In this document: positions 1-6,657 of the stretch, piece after piece
Position numbering within the stretch: the first letter of the stretch is position 1
How the letters are laid out: each line of letters starts with the position of its first letter
NCBI GenBank assembly: GCA_046724665.1
Contig: JBKOWZ010000099.1
Location: 1 to 7,370, forward strand
Source: Actinocrinis sp046724665
Lineage (GTDB): Bacteria > Actinomycetota > Actinomycetes > Streptomycetales > Catenulisporaceae
DNA length: 7,370 nucleotides
Direction of reading: 5' to 3'
Translations under genes and position numbers: made by a program
The notes under the pieces: model-generated
Seen by the model: only the letters and a program-made list of their open reading frames with translations
The model's database searches: none
What the model was told of the DNA's origin: nothing

Positions 1-46
1 ACCCGGCGCCGCCGGGCGCCTGCGCCGCGCGTGAATCTCTTCGCAT
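1..46 (-). CDS. 5' end of a divergent minus-strand gene, product unknown (partial)
   Basis: Read on the minus strand, an ATG at 46-44 lies six bases downstream of GAGGAGG (59-53), a near-perfect ribosome binding site. Fifteen codons follow before the window edge, giving MRRDSRAAQAPGGAG. The peptide is basic, rich in Ala and Gly and probably disordered, so it identifies no family. The gene is divergent from fucD and shares its control region. In sugar catabolic loci such a gene is often a regulator, another transporter component or a pathway enzyme, but nothing visible decides between these. The start call rests on the ribosome binding site and spacing only. Confidence 0.6.
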   Translation of the reverse strand, partial: MRRDSRAAQAPGGAG

Positions 47-52
47 CGTGTA

Positions 53-59
53 CCTCCTC
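53..59 (-). promoter_or_regulatory. Ribosome binding site of the divergent minus-strand gene
   Basis: The minus strand reads GAGGAGG, complementary to the anti-Shine-Dalgarno end of 16S rRNA, six bases before an ATG. It is the strongest ribosome binding site in the window and the main evidence that a gene leaves the left edge. Confidence 0.65.
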
Positions 60-113
60 GTCGCCTGCACGAATTAGGGAATTGCGATCGACCGGAACGC
101 GGCCCAGCGAGCG

Positions 114-122
114 ATGGGATGT
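114..122 (-). repeat. ACATCCCAT motif, copy 1, facing the left-edge gene
   Basis: The plus strand reads ATGGGATGT, so the minus strand reads ACATCCCAT. It lies 68 bases upstream of the minus-strand ATG at 46 and points toward that gene. This copy lacks the AT-rich left flank seen in the plus-strand copies. Confidence 0.5.
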
Positions 123-355
123 GCGTGCGCCCGGATTGCCCCGTATCGCTCGGTGAAGCTGGCAAGCCGGAACCGAAACCTCAAGACCTGGCGGCGCCCC
201 GGGGCCGCGACCACCGGCTCCAGTTCGCGAGCATCTACCGCGCAAGCAGCGCCTTCGGCCCGTTCGACGCGCTTTGCCAGAAGCCGTACATCAGCCGCGG
301 GAGGCGAAACTTACATCTGATCGCGAAGTGTGCCGCAGCGTATTGAGTGAGATAA

Positions 356-364
356 ACATCCCAT
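356..364 (+). repeat. ACATCCCAT motif, copy 2
   Basis: An exact 9-base copy preceded by the AT-rich bases GATAA and running into an ATG (363-365). This placement on a start codon is the same as in the copy at fucD. It faces fucD and the possible small ORF. Confidence 0.5.
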
Positions 365-485
365 GGCCGCCGTTGAGAGCGCGACGGCGCCGCCGCACGG
401 TGTCCCGAGCGAGCCCGGTGGGCATACGCACCTCGGCGCCGCACCGCAGCCGTTTGCTCAGACGCGCGGCGCATTGATGGGATGA
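363..485 (+). CDS. Possible 40-residue small protein (leaderless-type start), unknown
   Basis: An ATG at 363 opens 40 codons ending in TGA at 483-485. The peptide begins MAAVESATAPPHGVPSEPGG and is rich in Ala, Pro and Gly, with no cysteine pair, membrane segment or known motif. There is no Shine-Dalgarno sequence. Instead the ATG sits in the context ACATCCCATG, which is also the context of the fucD start 238 bases downstream, so if translated it would probably be leaderless or a short leader ORF. About 30 of 39 sense codons after the start end in G or C, which is only modestly coding-like for this genome. It could equally be non-coding sequence that happens to follow a regulatory motif. Confidence 0.2.
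   Translation: MAAVESATAPPHGVPSEPGGHTHLGAAPQPFAQTRGALMG
477..485 (-). repeat. Near copy of the ACATCCCAT motif (8 of 9)
   Basis: The minus strand reads TCATCCCAT, one mismatch at the first base. It lies in inverted orientation to the copy at 356-364, with 112 bases between them. Weaker than the four exact copies. Confidence 0.3.
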
Positions 486-563
486 CCCGCTCGGGCACAG
501 ACGTCATCATGCGCGGCAAATCGGGGAAATAGGCCACTTTTCCTGCGTCGCGAGGCTGACCTC

Positions 564-593
564 TAGACACAGTCGCGTTATCACCAGTTAAAT
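564..593 (+). promoter_or_regulatory. Candidate promoter for the fucD operon, giving a leaderless mRNA
   Basis: TAGACA (564-569) differs from TTGACA at one position. Eighteen bases later comes TTAAAT (588-593), overlapping an alternative reading TAAATA (589-594). Seven bases separate TTAAAT from the fucD ATG, so transcription would start at or next to the A of the start codon. This fits the absence of any Shine-Dalgarno sequence. The -10 box is imperfect and the spacer slightly long, so the boxes are tentative; the AT-rich patch itself is clear. Confidence 0.5.
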
Positions 594-602
594 ACATCCC
601 AT
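594..602 (+). repeat. ACATCCCAT motif, copy 3, overlapping the fucD start codon
   Basis: An exact copy that ends in the AT of the fucD ATG. With the next two bases it reads ACATCCCATGT, an ACAT-N3-ATGT dyad. Its position between the -10 region and +1 would let a bound protein block transcription start. Confidence 0.55.
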
Positions 603-1974
603 GTCTTCCCTCTCGGAGTCCATCGTCACGGTGGAGGTGGCGGATGTACGCTTCCCCACCTCGCTTCAGCTCGACGGCTCCGACGCCATGAATCCCGCGC
701 CCGACTACTCGGCGGCCTACGTCGTCGTGCGCACGAGCAGCGGCATGGCCGGCTACGGGCTCGCCTTCACCGTCGGCCGGGGCAACGACGTGCAGGTCGC
801 CGCGGTACGCGCGCTGGCGCCGCTGGTGGTCGGCCTGCCGGTGGCGGACGTGCTCGCGGACCTCGGCGGGTTCTCCCGGCGGCTGACCGGCGACAGCCAG
901 CTGCGCTGGCTCGGCCCCGAGAAGGGCGCGATCCACATGGCCGCCGGCGCGATCGTCAACGCCGTCTGGGACCTGTACGGCCGGCGCGAGGGCAAGCCGG
1001 TGTGGCGCCTGCTGTCCGAGCTGACCCCGGATCAGCTGGTTGACCTGGTCGACTTCCGCTATCTGCAAGACGCGCTGACCCGCCGGGAGGCGCTGGCGAT
1101 CCTGCGGCAGGCCGAAGCGGGCCGCGCCGAACGCACGGCGCGGCTGCTGTCGGACGGCTACCCGGCCTACGCCACCAGCCCCGGCTGGCTGGGGTACTCG
1201 GACGAGAAGCTGGCGCGCCTGGCCAAGGCCGCGGTCGCGGACGGGTTCTCGCTGATCAAGCTCAAGGTGGGCGCGGACGTCGGCGACGATCTGCGCCGGA
1301 TGCGGCTGGCCCGCGAAACGGTCGGGCCGCAGATCCGGATCGCCGTCGACGCCAACCAGGCCTGGGGCGTGAACGAGGCCATCGGCTGGATGCGGCAGCT
1401 GGCGCCGTACGACCCGTACTGGATCGAGGAGCCCACCAGCCCCGACGACATCCTCGGCCATGCGGCGGTCCGGCGCGCGGTCGCGCCCATCAAGGTCGCG
1501 ACCGGCGAGCACGTGCACAACGCCGTGATGTTCAAGCAGCTGCTCCAGGCCGGCGCCATCGACGTGTTGCAGCTGGACGCCAGCCGCACCGCCGGGGTCA
1601 CCGAGAACATCGCGATCCTGCTGCTGGCCGCGAAGTTCGGCATCCCGGTCTGCCCGCACGCCGGCGGCGTCGGGCTGTGCGAGATGGTGCAGCACCTGGC
1701 GATGTTCGACTACGTCGCGGTCAGCGCCAGCCTCGAGGACCGCGTCATCGAGTACGTAGACCACCTGCACGAGCACTTCGTCGATCCGGTCCGCGTCCGC
1801 GGCGGCCGCTACCTGGCTCCGACCGCCCCGGGCATCAGCGCCGAGATACACCGGCGCTCGCTGGCCGACCACCACTATCCCGACGGCCTGGTCTGGGCCA
1901 CCGCGCCCGGCGCGGGTGGTCCGCACCCGCTCTCCGGCACCCCAGATCTGGCCGCGACTCCCACCGCTCAGTGA
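601..1974 (+). CDS. fucD: L-fuconate dehydratase (enolase superfamily, mandelate racemase subgroup)
   Basis: Predicted to dehydrate L-fuconate to 2-keto-3-deoxy-L-fuconate in the cytoplasm, the third step of non-phosphorylating L-fucose catabolism. The 457-residue protein has the enolase capping domain at the N terminus, including the FucD-type stretch RFPTSLQLDGSDAMNP, then a TIM barrel. Catalytic residues are all visible: K220-x-K222, metal ligands D250, E276 and E303, D326 and general base H353. Each is two positions higher than the residue I recall for Xanthomonas campestris FucD (K218, K220, D248, E274, E301, D324, H351), so the match extends to spacing. The segment YPAYATSPGWLGYSDEKL is also FucD-like. 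An in-frame TAA at 589-591 leaves ATG 601 as the first possible start, and the conserved N terminus excludes the next ATG (688). There is no ribosome binding site, so leaderless translation is likely. The last 20 or so residues are a Pro/Ala/Gly-rich tail. Activity on a related sugar acid cannot be excluded. Confidence 0.93.
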   Translation: MSSLSESIVTVEVADVRFPTSLQLDGSDAMNPAPDYSAAYVVVRTSSGMAGYGLAFTVGRGNDVQVAAVRALAPLVVGLPVADVLADLGGFSRRLTGDSQLRWLGPEKGAIHMAAGAIVNAVWDLYGRREGKPVWRLLSELTPDQLVDLVDFRYLQDALTRREALAILRQAEAGRAERTARLLSDGYPAYATSPGWLGYSDEKLARLAKAAVADGFSLIKLKVGADVGDDLRRMRLARETVGPQIRIAVDANQAWGVNEAIGWMRQLAPYDPYWIEEPTSPDDILGHAAVRRAVAPIKVATGEHVHNAVMFKQLLQAGAIDVLQLDASRTAGVTENIAILLLAAKFGIPVCPHAGGVGLCEMVQHLAMFDYVAVSASLEDRVIEYVDHLHEHFVDPVRVRGGRYLAPTAPGISAEIHRRSLADHHYPDGLVWATAPGAGGPHPLSGTPDLAATPTAQ

Positions 1975-1985
1975 GGAAGGCAGCA

Positions 1986-3050
1986 ATGAAGCTCAGACAC
2001 CTCGCCATCGCCCTCGGCGCCACGCTGTCCGCGGCCGCGCTCGGCGCGTGTTCCAGCACCGCGGCGCCCGGAAACGGCGGTGGCTCCTCGTCCCCCGTGG
2101 TGGGCGTCGACTATCCGCGTTCGGACACCGACTTCTGGAACTCCTTCATCCAGTACGCGCCGCAGTTCGGCGGAAAGCTCAGCCTGGATCTGAAGACGAC
2201 GAACTCGCAGAACGACGTCTCGAAGCTGGCCGCCAACGTGCAGACGTTCATGGCCCAGGGCGTCAAGGGCGTGGTGATGGCGCCGCAGGACACCGCGGCC
2301 ATCGCGCCCACGCTCGCGCAGCTGGCGGCGAAGAAGATCCCGGTGGTCTCGGTCGACACGCGCCCGGACACAGGAGACGTGTACATGGTCGTGCGCGCCG
2401 ACAACCGCGCGTACGGCACCAAGGCCTGCCAGTTCCTCGGCGCGAAGCTGGGCGGCAAGGGCGCGGTGGTCATGCTGGAGGGCGACCTCGCCTCGATCAA
2501 CGGCCGAGACCGCACCGAGGCGTTCAACGAGTGCATGAAGCAGAACTTCCCCGGCATCACCGTCTACGGCGAGGCCGCCAACTGGGACGCCGCCACCGCC
2601 TCGCAGAAGCTTCAGACGGACCTGACGGCGCACCCGGGCATCAGGGGCGTCTACATGGAGTCCAGCTTCGCCCTGTCCGGCACGCTGCAACTGCTCCAGC
2701 AGAAGGGGCTGCTGGTCCCGCCGACCGATCCCAAGCACGTGTTCGTCGTCTCCAACGACGGCATCCCGCAGGAGCTGAAGGACATCGCGGCCGGAAAGAT
2801 CGACGCGACGGTCTCGCAGCCCGCCGACCTCTACGCCGAGTACGCGCTCTACTACATCAAGGCCGCGATCGAGGGCAAGACGTTCCAGCCCGGCCCGACC
2901 GACCACAACAGCACCATCATCCAGGTGCGTGCCGGACTGCTCGAGGACCAGCTCTCCGCCCCGCTGGTGACCGCCGACGGCGGCACGTACGGCGGCGTCC
3001 CGAGCCTGAAGAGCACTGACACGTCGCTGTGGGGCAACCACCTCGGCTGA
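1986..3050 (+). CDS. Sugar ABC transporter substrate-binding lipoprotein (RbsB-like, Peripla_BP_4 type)
   Basis: Extracellular binding protein that would deliver a sugar, most likely L-fucose or a related 6-deoxysugar, to the permease encoded downstream. The 354-residue product starts with a lipoprotein signal: basic MKLRH, a hydrophobic core, then lipobox L-G-A-C with C22 as the lipidated residue, followed by a Ser/Gly-rich linker. The body is a two-lobed type I periplasmic-binding fold. The first strand is about residues 38-43 (VVGVDY), GVVMAPQD lies near 95, VVSVDT near 120, NGRDR near 172 (a typical ligand-contact loop) and SNDG at 256-259. GAGGAAGG just before the ATG, overlapping the fucD stop, is a good ribosome binding site with only 11 bases between genes, so the two are co-transcribed. 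The ligand is inferred from the fucD neighbour, not from the protein itself. Confidence 0.92.
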   Translation: MKLRHLAIALGATLSAAALGACSSTAAPGNGGGSSSPVVGVDYPRSDTDFWNSFIQYAPQFGGKLSLDLKTTNSQNDVSKLAANVQTFMAQGVKGVVMAPQDTAAIAPTLAQLAAKKIPVVSVDTRPDTGDVYMVVRADNRAYGTKACQFLGAKLGGKGAVVMLEGDLASINGRDRTEAFNECMKQNFPGITVYGEAANWDAATASQKLQTDLTAHPGIRGVYMESSFALSGTLQLLQQKGLLVPPTDPKHVFVVSNDGIPQELKDIAAGKIDATVSQPADLYAEYALYYIKAAIEGKTFQPGPTDHNSTIIQVRAGLLEDQLSAPLVTADGGTYGGVPSLKSTDTSLWGNHLG

Positions 3051-3069
3051 GCGAAGGCGACACAGGACC

Positions 3070-4578
3070 ATGGGGACGACCCCGCCGATCGTGGAAGCGA
3101 CCGGCATCACCAAGCGGTTCGGCTCGACGGTGGCGCTGCACGATGCGCACATCACCGTCGAGCCGGGCCAGACACACGCCCTGGTCGGGCGCAACGGAGC
3201 CGGGAAGTCGACGCTGGTCTCCATCCTGACCGGACTTCAGGGGCCGGACGAGGGCGCGGTGACCTTCGCGGGCTCGCCGGCGCCCCGGCTCGCCGACCGG
3301 GACGCCTGGCGCCGGCGAGTCGCCTGCGTGTACCAGAAGTCGACCATCATGCCGCAGCTGACGGTGGCGGAGAACCTGTTCCTGCACCGGCACGCGCGTG
3401 GCCGCGGCGGGCTGATCGACTGGCCCGCCGTGCGCCGCCAGGCGCGCGAGCTGCTGGCCGCGTGGTCGGTCGATGTCGATGTGCGGGCCCCGGCCGGGCA
3501 GCTGTCGGTCGAGGACCGTCAGTTCGTGGAGATCGCGCGGGCGCTGTCCTTCGGCGCGCGCTTCATCATCCTGGACGAGCCGACCGCGCAGCTGGACGGC
3601 GCGGCGATCGCCCGGCTCTTCGAACGCGTGCGTGAGCTTCAGGCGCAGGGCGTGACCTTCCTGTACATCAGCCACCACCTGGAAGAGGTCTACGAGATCT
3701 GCGACACGGTGACGGTGCTGCGGGACGCGCGCCATGTCCTGACCGCTCCCGTACGGCAGCTCGCGCGCACCGAGCTCGTGGCGGCGATGACCGGCGAGGC
3801 CGCCGCGGAGCGCGGCCGCAATGACCGCGTCTACGTCCCGCAGACGGCGCGCGAAGTGCTCACCGTCACCGACCTGTGCCTGGCGGACGCCTACAAGGGC
3901 GTCTCGTTCACCGTGCACACCGGCGAAGTGGTGGGCCTGGCCGGAGCGGCGAGCAGCGGCCGCACGCAGCTGGCCGAGACGATCGCGGGCCTGCGCGCGG
4001 CGGACTCGGGCGAGGTGCGCATCGCGGGGCGGCGCCCGAAGCCCGGCAGCGTGCCCGACGCGCTGGCCGCCGGCGCCGGATTCGTGCCCCAGGACCGGCA
4101 CCACCAGGGCTACGTGCCGCAGATGTCCATCGCGGACAACGGCACGCTCACCGTCCCGCGCAGGCTGGGCCCGCGCGGCTTGATCAACCCGCGCCGACGC
4201 GACGAGATCGCGCTCGGGATGATCGAGAACCTGTCCATCGTCACCCCGGGTCCCGAGCAGCAGGTCGCGGGGCTCTCGGGCGGCAACCAGCAGAAGGTGG
4301 TCATGGCGCGGGCGCTGGCCGGCGATCCGCGGCTTCTGGTGCTGATCAACCCGACCGCCGGGGTGGACGTGCGGTCCAAGGAGTTCCTCCTGGGCAAGGT
4401 CGAGCAGACCGCCGCGCACGGAACCGGAGTGCTGATCGCCTCCGACGAACTGGACGACCTGCGCACCTGCGACCGGATCGTGGTGCTCTTCCAGGGCCGG
4501 GTGGTGGCCGAGATGGCGCGCGGCTGGCACGACCACGCCCTGGTCGCCGCGATGGAAGGAGTGGACCTGCATGTCTGA
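3070..4578 (+). CDS. Sugar ABC transporter ATPase, two nucleotide-binding domains (RbsA/MglA family)
   Basis: A 502-residue cytoplasmic ATPase that powers import through the permease encoded next. Domain 1 has Walker A GRNGAGKST (G40-T48, K46), Q-loop Q89, signature LSVED (145-149), Walker B ending D169-E170 and H-loop H202. Domain 2 has a degenerate Walker A (G292 to T299, with R298 where Lys is expected), a canonical signature LSGGN (402-406) and a Walker B reading LINPT (425-429), where Ile426 and Asn427 replace the usual Asp-Glu. Since ATP sites form between Walker motifs of one domain and the signature of the other, site one (domain 1 Walker plus LSGGN) is intact and site two is degenerate. 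Arg for Lys in the second Walker A is normal for this family; loss of the Asp-Glu pair is more marked. AGGA at 3064-3067 is close to the ATG. The gene ends inside the permease gene, implying coupled translation. Confidence 0.94.
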   Translation: MGTTPPIVEATGITKRFGSTVALHDAHITVEPGQTHALVGRNGAGKSTLVSILTGLQGPDEGAVTFAGSPAPRLADRDAWRRRVACVYQKSTIMPQLTVAENLFLHRHARGRGGLIDWPAVRRQARELLAAWSVDVDVRAPAGQLSVEDRQFVEIARALSFGARFIILDEPTAQLDGAAIARLFERVRELQAQGVTFLYISHHLEEVYEICDTVTVLRDARHVLTAPVRQLARTELVAAMTGEAAAERGRNDRVYVPQTAREVLTVTDLCLADAYKGVSFTVHTGEVVGLAGAASSGRTQLAETIAGLRAADSGEVRIAGRRPKPGSVPDALAAGAGFVPQDRHHQGYVPQMSIADNGTLTVPRRLGPRGLINPRRRDEIALGMIENLSIVTPGPEQQVAGLSGGNQQKVVMARALAGDPRLLVLINPTAGVDVRSKEFLLGKVEQTAAHGTGVLIASDELDDLRTCDRIVVLFQGRVVAEMARGWHDHALVAAMEGVDLHV

Positions 4579-5614
4579 GACCGCGTCCGACACCGCGCCG
4601 CAGACCCCGGCGGCAAGCCTCGCGCGCGACGCGGCCGCCGCGCGGCGCCGCCGCATCGCCGTCGCCCGGCTGCGCGACCTGGCACTGATCCCGGCCATCA
4701 TCGCGATCGCGATCGTCGGCCAGGCGGTCAATCCGGTGTTCCTGCACTCGGACAACCTGATCAACGTGCTCCAGACCATGTCCGAGATCGCGGTGCTCGT
4801 GCTGGCCGAGACGCTGGTGCTGCTGATCAAGAAGATGGACCTCTCGCTCGAGTCCACCATGGGCCTGGCCCCCGGCATCGCCGCCTGGCTGACCGTGCCC
4901 AAGGGCGCCGGGCACGGCCTCGGCCTGCTGTCCGGGACCTGGGCGGTCCCCGTCACCCTGGCCGTGGGCGTGGCCATCGGCGTCGTCAACGCCCTGCTGA
5001 TCATCCGGTTCGGGCTCAACGGATTCATCGTCACCCTCGGCATGCTGATCGTGCTGCGCGGCCTGCTCACCGGCATCTCCGGCGGCCAGACCTTCTTCAA
5101 TCTCACCGGCTCGATGCTCTACCTGGGCACCGCGCAGTGGCTCGGCATGCCGGCCTCCGTCTGGGTCACCCTGATCCTGTTCGCGATCGGCATCGTGGCG
5201 CTCGGCTTCACCAGCTTCGGCCGCTCGCTCTACGCGATCGGCGGCAATGTGGACGCCGCGAAGACGGCCGGCATCCGCACCGACCGCGTGCAGTGGATCG
5301 TCATGATCACCGCCAGCGCGCTGGCCGCCCTCGGCGGCCTGATGCTCTCCGGGCGCCTGGCCTCGGTCGCCTCCGCGCAGGGCAACGGCGACATCTTCAC
5401 CGTCTTCGCCGCCGCCGTCATCGGCGGCATCAGCCTGAACGGCGGCAAGGGCAGCATGTTCGGCGCGTTCACCGGCATCCTGCTGCTCTTCCTGATCCAG
5501 AACGTGCTCACCCTCGGCGGCGTGCCCGCGCAGTGGATCGGCGCCCTCAACGGAGCGATCATCCTCGTCGCCCTCGTCATCTCCCGCATCACCGGAGGCA
5601 AGGTCCAGGACTGA
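4571..5614 (+). CDS. Sugar ABC transporter permease (RbsC family, BPD_transp_2)
   Basis: A 347-residue inner-membrane protein, expected to form a homodimeric channel with the RbsA-type ATPase. A basic cytoplasmic N terminus rich in Ala and Arg (residues about 12-34) precedes roughly nine or ten hydrophobic segments, the first at about 36-53 (LALIPAIIAIAIVGQ). Family landmarks are GGNVDAAKTAGI (224-235), the coupling-helix region that contacts the ATPase, and IGGISLNGGKGS (284-295) in the C-terminal half. GGAAGGAG lies about nine bases before the ATG, inside the ATPase gene, and the two genes overlap by 8 bases. It is the last gene of the operon; no strong terminator is visible after it. Only one permease gene is present, as is usual for ribose-type systems. 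Confidence 0.94.
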   Translation: MSETASDTAPQTPAASLARDAAAARRRRIAVARLRDLALIPAIIAIAIVGQAVNPVFLHSDNLINVLQTMSEIAVLVLAETLVLLIKKMDLSLESTMGLAPGIAAWLTVPKGAGHGLGLLSGTWAVPVTLAVGVAIGVVNALLIIRFGLNGFIVTLGMLIVLRGLLTGISGGQTFFNLTGSMLYLGTAQWLGMPASVWVTLILFAIGIVALGFTSFGRSLYAIGGNVDAAKTAGIRTDRVQWIVMITASALAALGGLMLSGRLASVASAQGNGDIFTVFAAAVIGGISLNGGKGSMFGAFTGILLLFLIQNVLTLGGVPAQWIGALNGAIILVALVISRITGGKVQD

Positions 5615-5709
5615 GAGCGCCCCGTCACGACATCCATCATTCGAGAATTTGTCCGCTCAGGGGTCTACGCTATCGGTTCATTGTGTCGTCGGACCGGCGA
5701 GGGGATCGC
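5615..5709 (+). promoter_or_regulatory. Gap between permease and methyltransferase genes, with a weak candidate promoter
   Basis: The 95 bases contain an AT-richer patch at 5638-5683. The best promoter reading is TTGTCC (5649-5654), a 16-base spacer and TATCGG (5671-5676). TACGCT (5666-5671) is an alternative -10 box without a well-spaced -35. The ribosome binding site is the GAGGGG run around 5699-5704, close before the ATG at 5710. No clear terminator hairpin separates this gap from the operon, so read-through is possible. A degenerate relative of the shared motif (ACATCCATC) occurs near 5630. Confidence 0.3.
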
Positions 5710-6633
5710 ATGAGTGGGCACGCTGGCGGATACGGCGCCGCCGACCGCGCGCAGCAGATCAACGCGCGGATCGACACCTCGAGGCCGAACCCGGCGCGCG
5801 TGTACGACGTCTTCCTCGGCGGCAAGGACAATTACCCCGTAGACCGCGTGGCGGCCAAGGCCGCGCTGGCGGCGAACCCCCGGGGCTACCTCAATGTGTG
5901 GCACAACCGCGACTTCGTGCGCCGCGCCGTCACCCACCTGGCTGAAGACGTCGGCATCCGGCAGTTCCTCGATGTCGGCACCGGCCTGCCGACCGCGCAG
6001 AACGTGCACGAGATCGCCCAGCAGATCGCGCCGCGGTCGCGCGTCGTCTACGTCGACAACGACCCGGTGGTGCTGGCACACGCGCAGGCCCTGCTCACCA
6101 GCGGCCCCGAGGGCGTGACCGACTACCTCGACGCCGACCTGCGAGACCCGGACCTGATCCTCGAGGAAGCCGGGAGCACGCTCGATTTCGACCAGCCGGT
6201 CGCCCTGGTGCTGGCGGCGATCCTGCACTTCGTCGAGGACGAGGCGGCCTACGACGCCGTCGCCCGGCTCACCGGCGCGCTGGCGCCCGGCAGCTATCTG
6301 ATCCTGAGTCATCTCACGGTCGAGCTGAACCCGCAGACCGGCAAGAAGGCGGCCAACTCGTACTCGGAAAGCGGACTGAAGTTCTTCCTGCGCTCGAAGC
6401 ACGAAATCCTGCGCTTCGTGGCGGGCAACGGCTTGGAACCGGTCGAGCCCGGCATCGTGCCCGTGCACCACTGGCGTCCCGACCACCAGCCGTGGGCGCT
6501 GAGCGTGCGGTCCCCGGTCGAGACCGACCTGCTCGACCATCTGGACGAGATCGACAAGATCAGGTACCGCGACATCAACGACGTCACAGACGCCGACATC
6601 AATGTCTACGGCGTGCTCGCACGCAAGCCCTGA
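5710..6633 (+). CDS. S-adenosyl methyltransferase, PF04672 (DUF574 / Methyltransf_19) family
   Basis: A 307-residue cytoplasmic class I methyltransferase of a family largely restricted to actinobacteria, where many paralogues occur per genome; the natural substrate of most is unknown. The N-terminal family signature is clear: NPARVYDVFLGGKDNYPVDR, with GGKDN at 37-41. Motif I, which binds SAM, is DVGTG (88-92). The acidic residue that would contact the SAM ribose is D116 in VVYVDNDP, followed by a DADLRDP segment near 140. The C-terminal part (HHWRPD, then DINVYGVLARKP at the end) also looks family-typical. The start at ATG 5710 is chosen because GAGGGG precedes it and the conserved signature begins about 25 residues in; the frame is open further upstream but overlaps the permease gene. 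It lies on the same strand as the transporter operon, but nothing links it functionally to sugar use. Confidence 0.92.
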   Translation: MSGHAGGYGAADRAQQINARIDTSRPNPARVYDVFLGGKDNYPVDRVAAKAALAANPRGYLNVWHNRDFVRRAVTHLAEDVGIRQFLDVGTGLPTAQNVHEIAQQIAPRSRVVYVDNDPVVLAHAQALLTSGPEGVTDYLDADLRDPDLILEEAGSTLDFDQPVALVLAAILHFVEDEAAYDAVARLTGALAPGSYLILSHLTVELNPQTGKKAANSYSESGLKFFLRSKHEILRFVAGNGLEPVEPGIVPVHHWRPDHQPWALSVRSPVETDLLDHLDEIDKIRYRDINDVTDADINVYGVLARKP

Positions 6634-6657
6634 CCGCCGTCGGCTGACGACCGGCGG
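6634..6657 (+). terminator. Terminator-like hairpin after the methyltransferase gene
   Basis: Immediately after the TGA, CCGCCGTCG (6634-6642) pairs with CGACCGGCGG (6648-6657). This gives nine base pairs with one bulged C (6652) and a five-base loop GCTGA. No T tract follows, only GGAAAGTT. Such GC-rich hairpins without a U run are common at gene ends in actinobacteria. Confidence 0.6.

Larger units (their letters stand above)
60..600. other. Long divergent control region between the left-edge gene and fucD
   Basis: About 540 bases with no convincing large gene. Several frames stay open, but they have no ribosome binding site and no recognisable domain. The stretch is less GC-rich than the flanking genes, notably around 300-360 and 500-600. 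It carries exact copies of ACATCCCAT at 114-122 (minus) and 356-364 (plus), a near copy at 477-485 (minus), and abuts a further exact copy at 594-602. A candidate promoter for fucD lies at its right end. A short dyad GGAAA/TTTCC (525-529 and 539-543) is present but weak. The length and the motif copies suggest a regulated divergent promoter region. Confidence 0.6.

Noticed and set aside
119..346. A 75-codon plus-strand frame in the left control region
   Set aside because: No ribosome binding site, arginine- and proline-rich translation, overlapping alternatives in other frames and no recognisable domain.
114..602. Inverted ACATCCCAT copies at 114 and 594 as terminal repeats of a small mobile element
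   Set aside because: No target-site duplication or transposase is visible and the match does not extend beyond nine bases. A further copy near GH30 and the orientation toward genes fit a regulatory motif better.
235..1986. Long minus-strand open frame opposite fucD extending into the control region
   Set aside because: Most of it is the shadow of fucD. The part beyond 601 has no ribosome binding site and no recognisable motif.
2917..5106. A very long open frame on the minus strand opposite the binding-protein, ATPase and permease genes
   Set aside because: It mirrors the well-identified plus-strand genes. Long antisense frames are expected where third positions are nearly all G or C. Its translation has low-complexity Arg/Gly/Ala composition and no domain.
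5615..5671. Possible terminator pairing AGCGCCCC with GGGG-TCTA-CGCT after the permease gene
   Set aside because: The arms are about 40 bases apart with an internal bulge and no T tract, so it is not a credible hairpin.
5137..5709. Possible upstream extension of the methyltransferase start into the permease gene
   Set aside because: The frame is open but overlaps the conserved permease coding sequence. The ribosome binding site and the family N terminus both fit ATG 5710.
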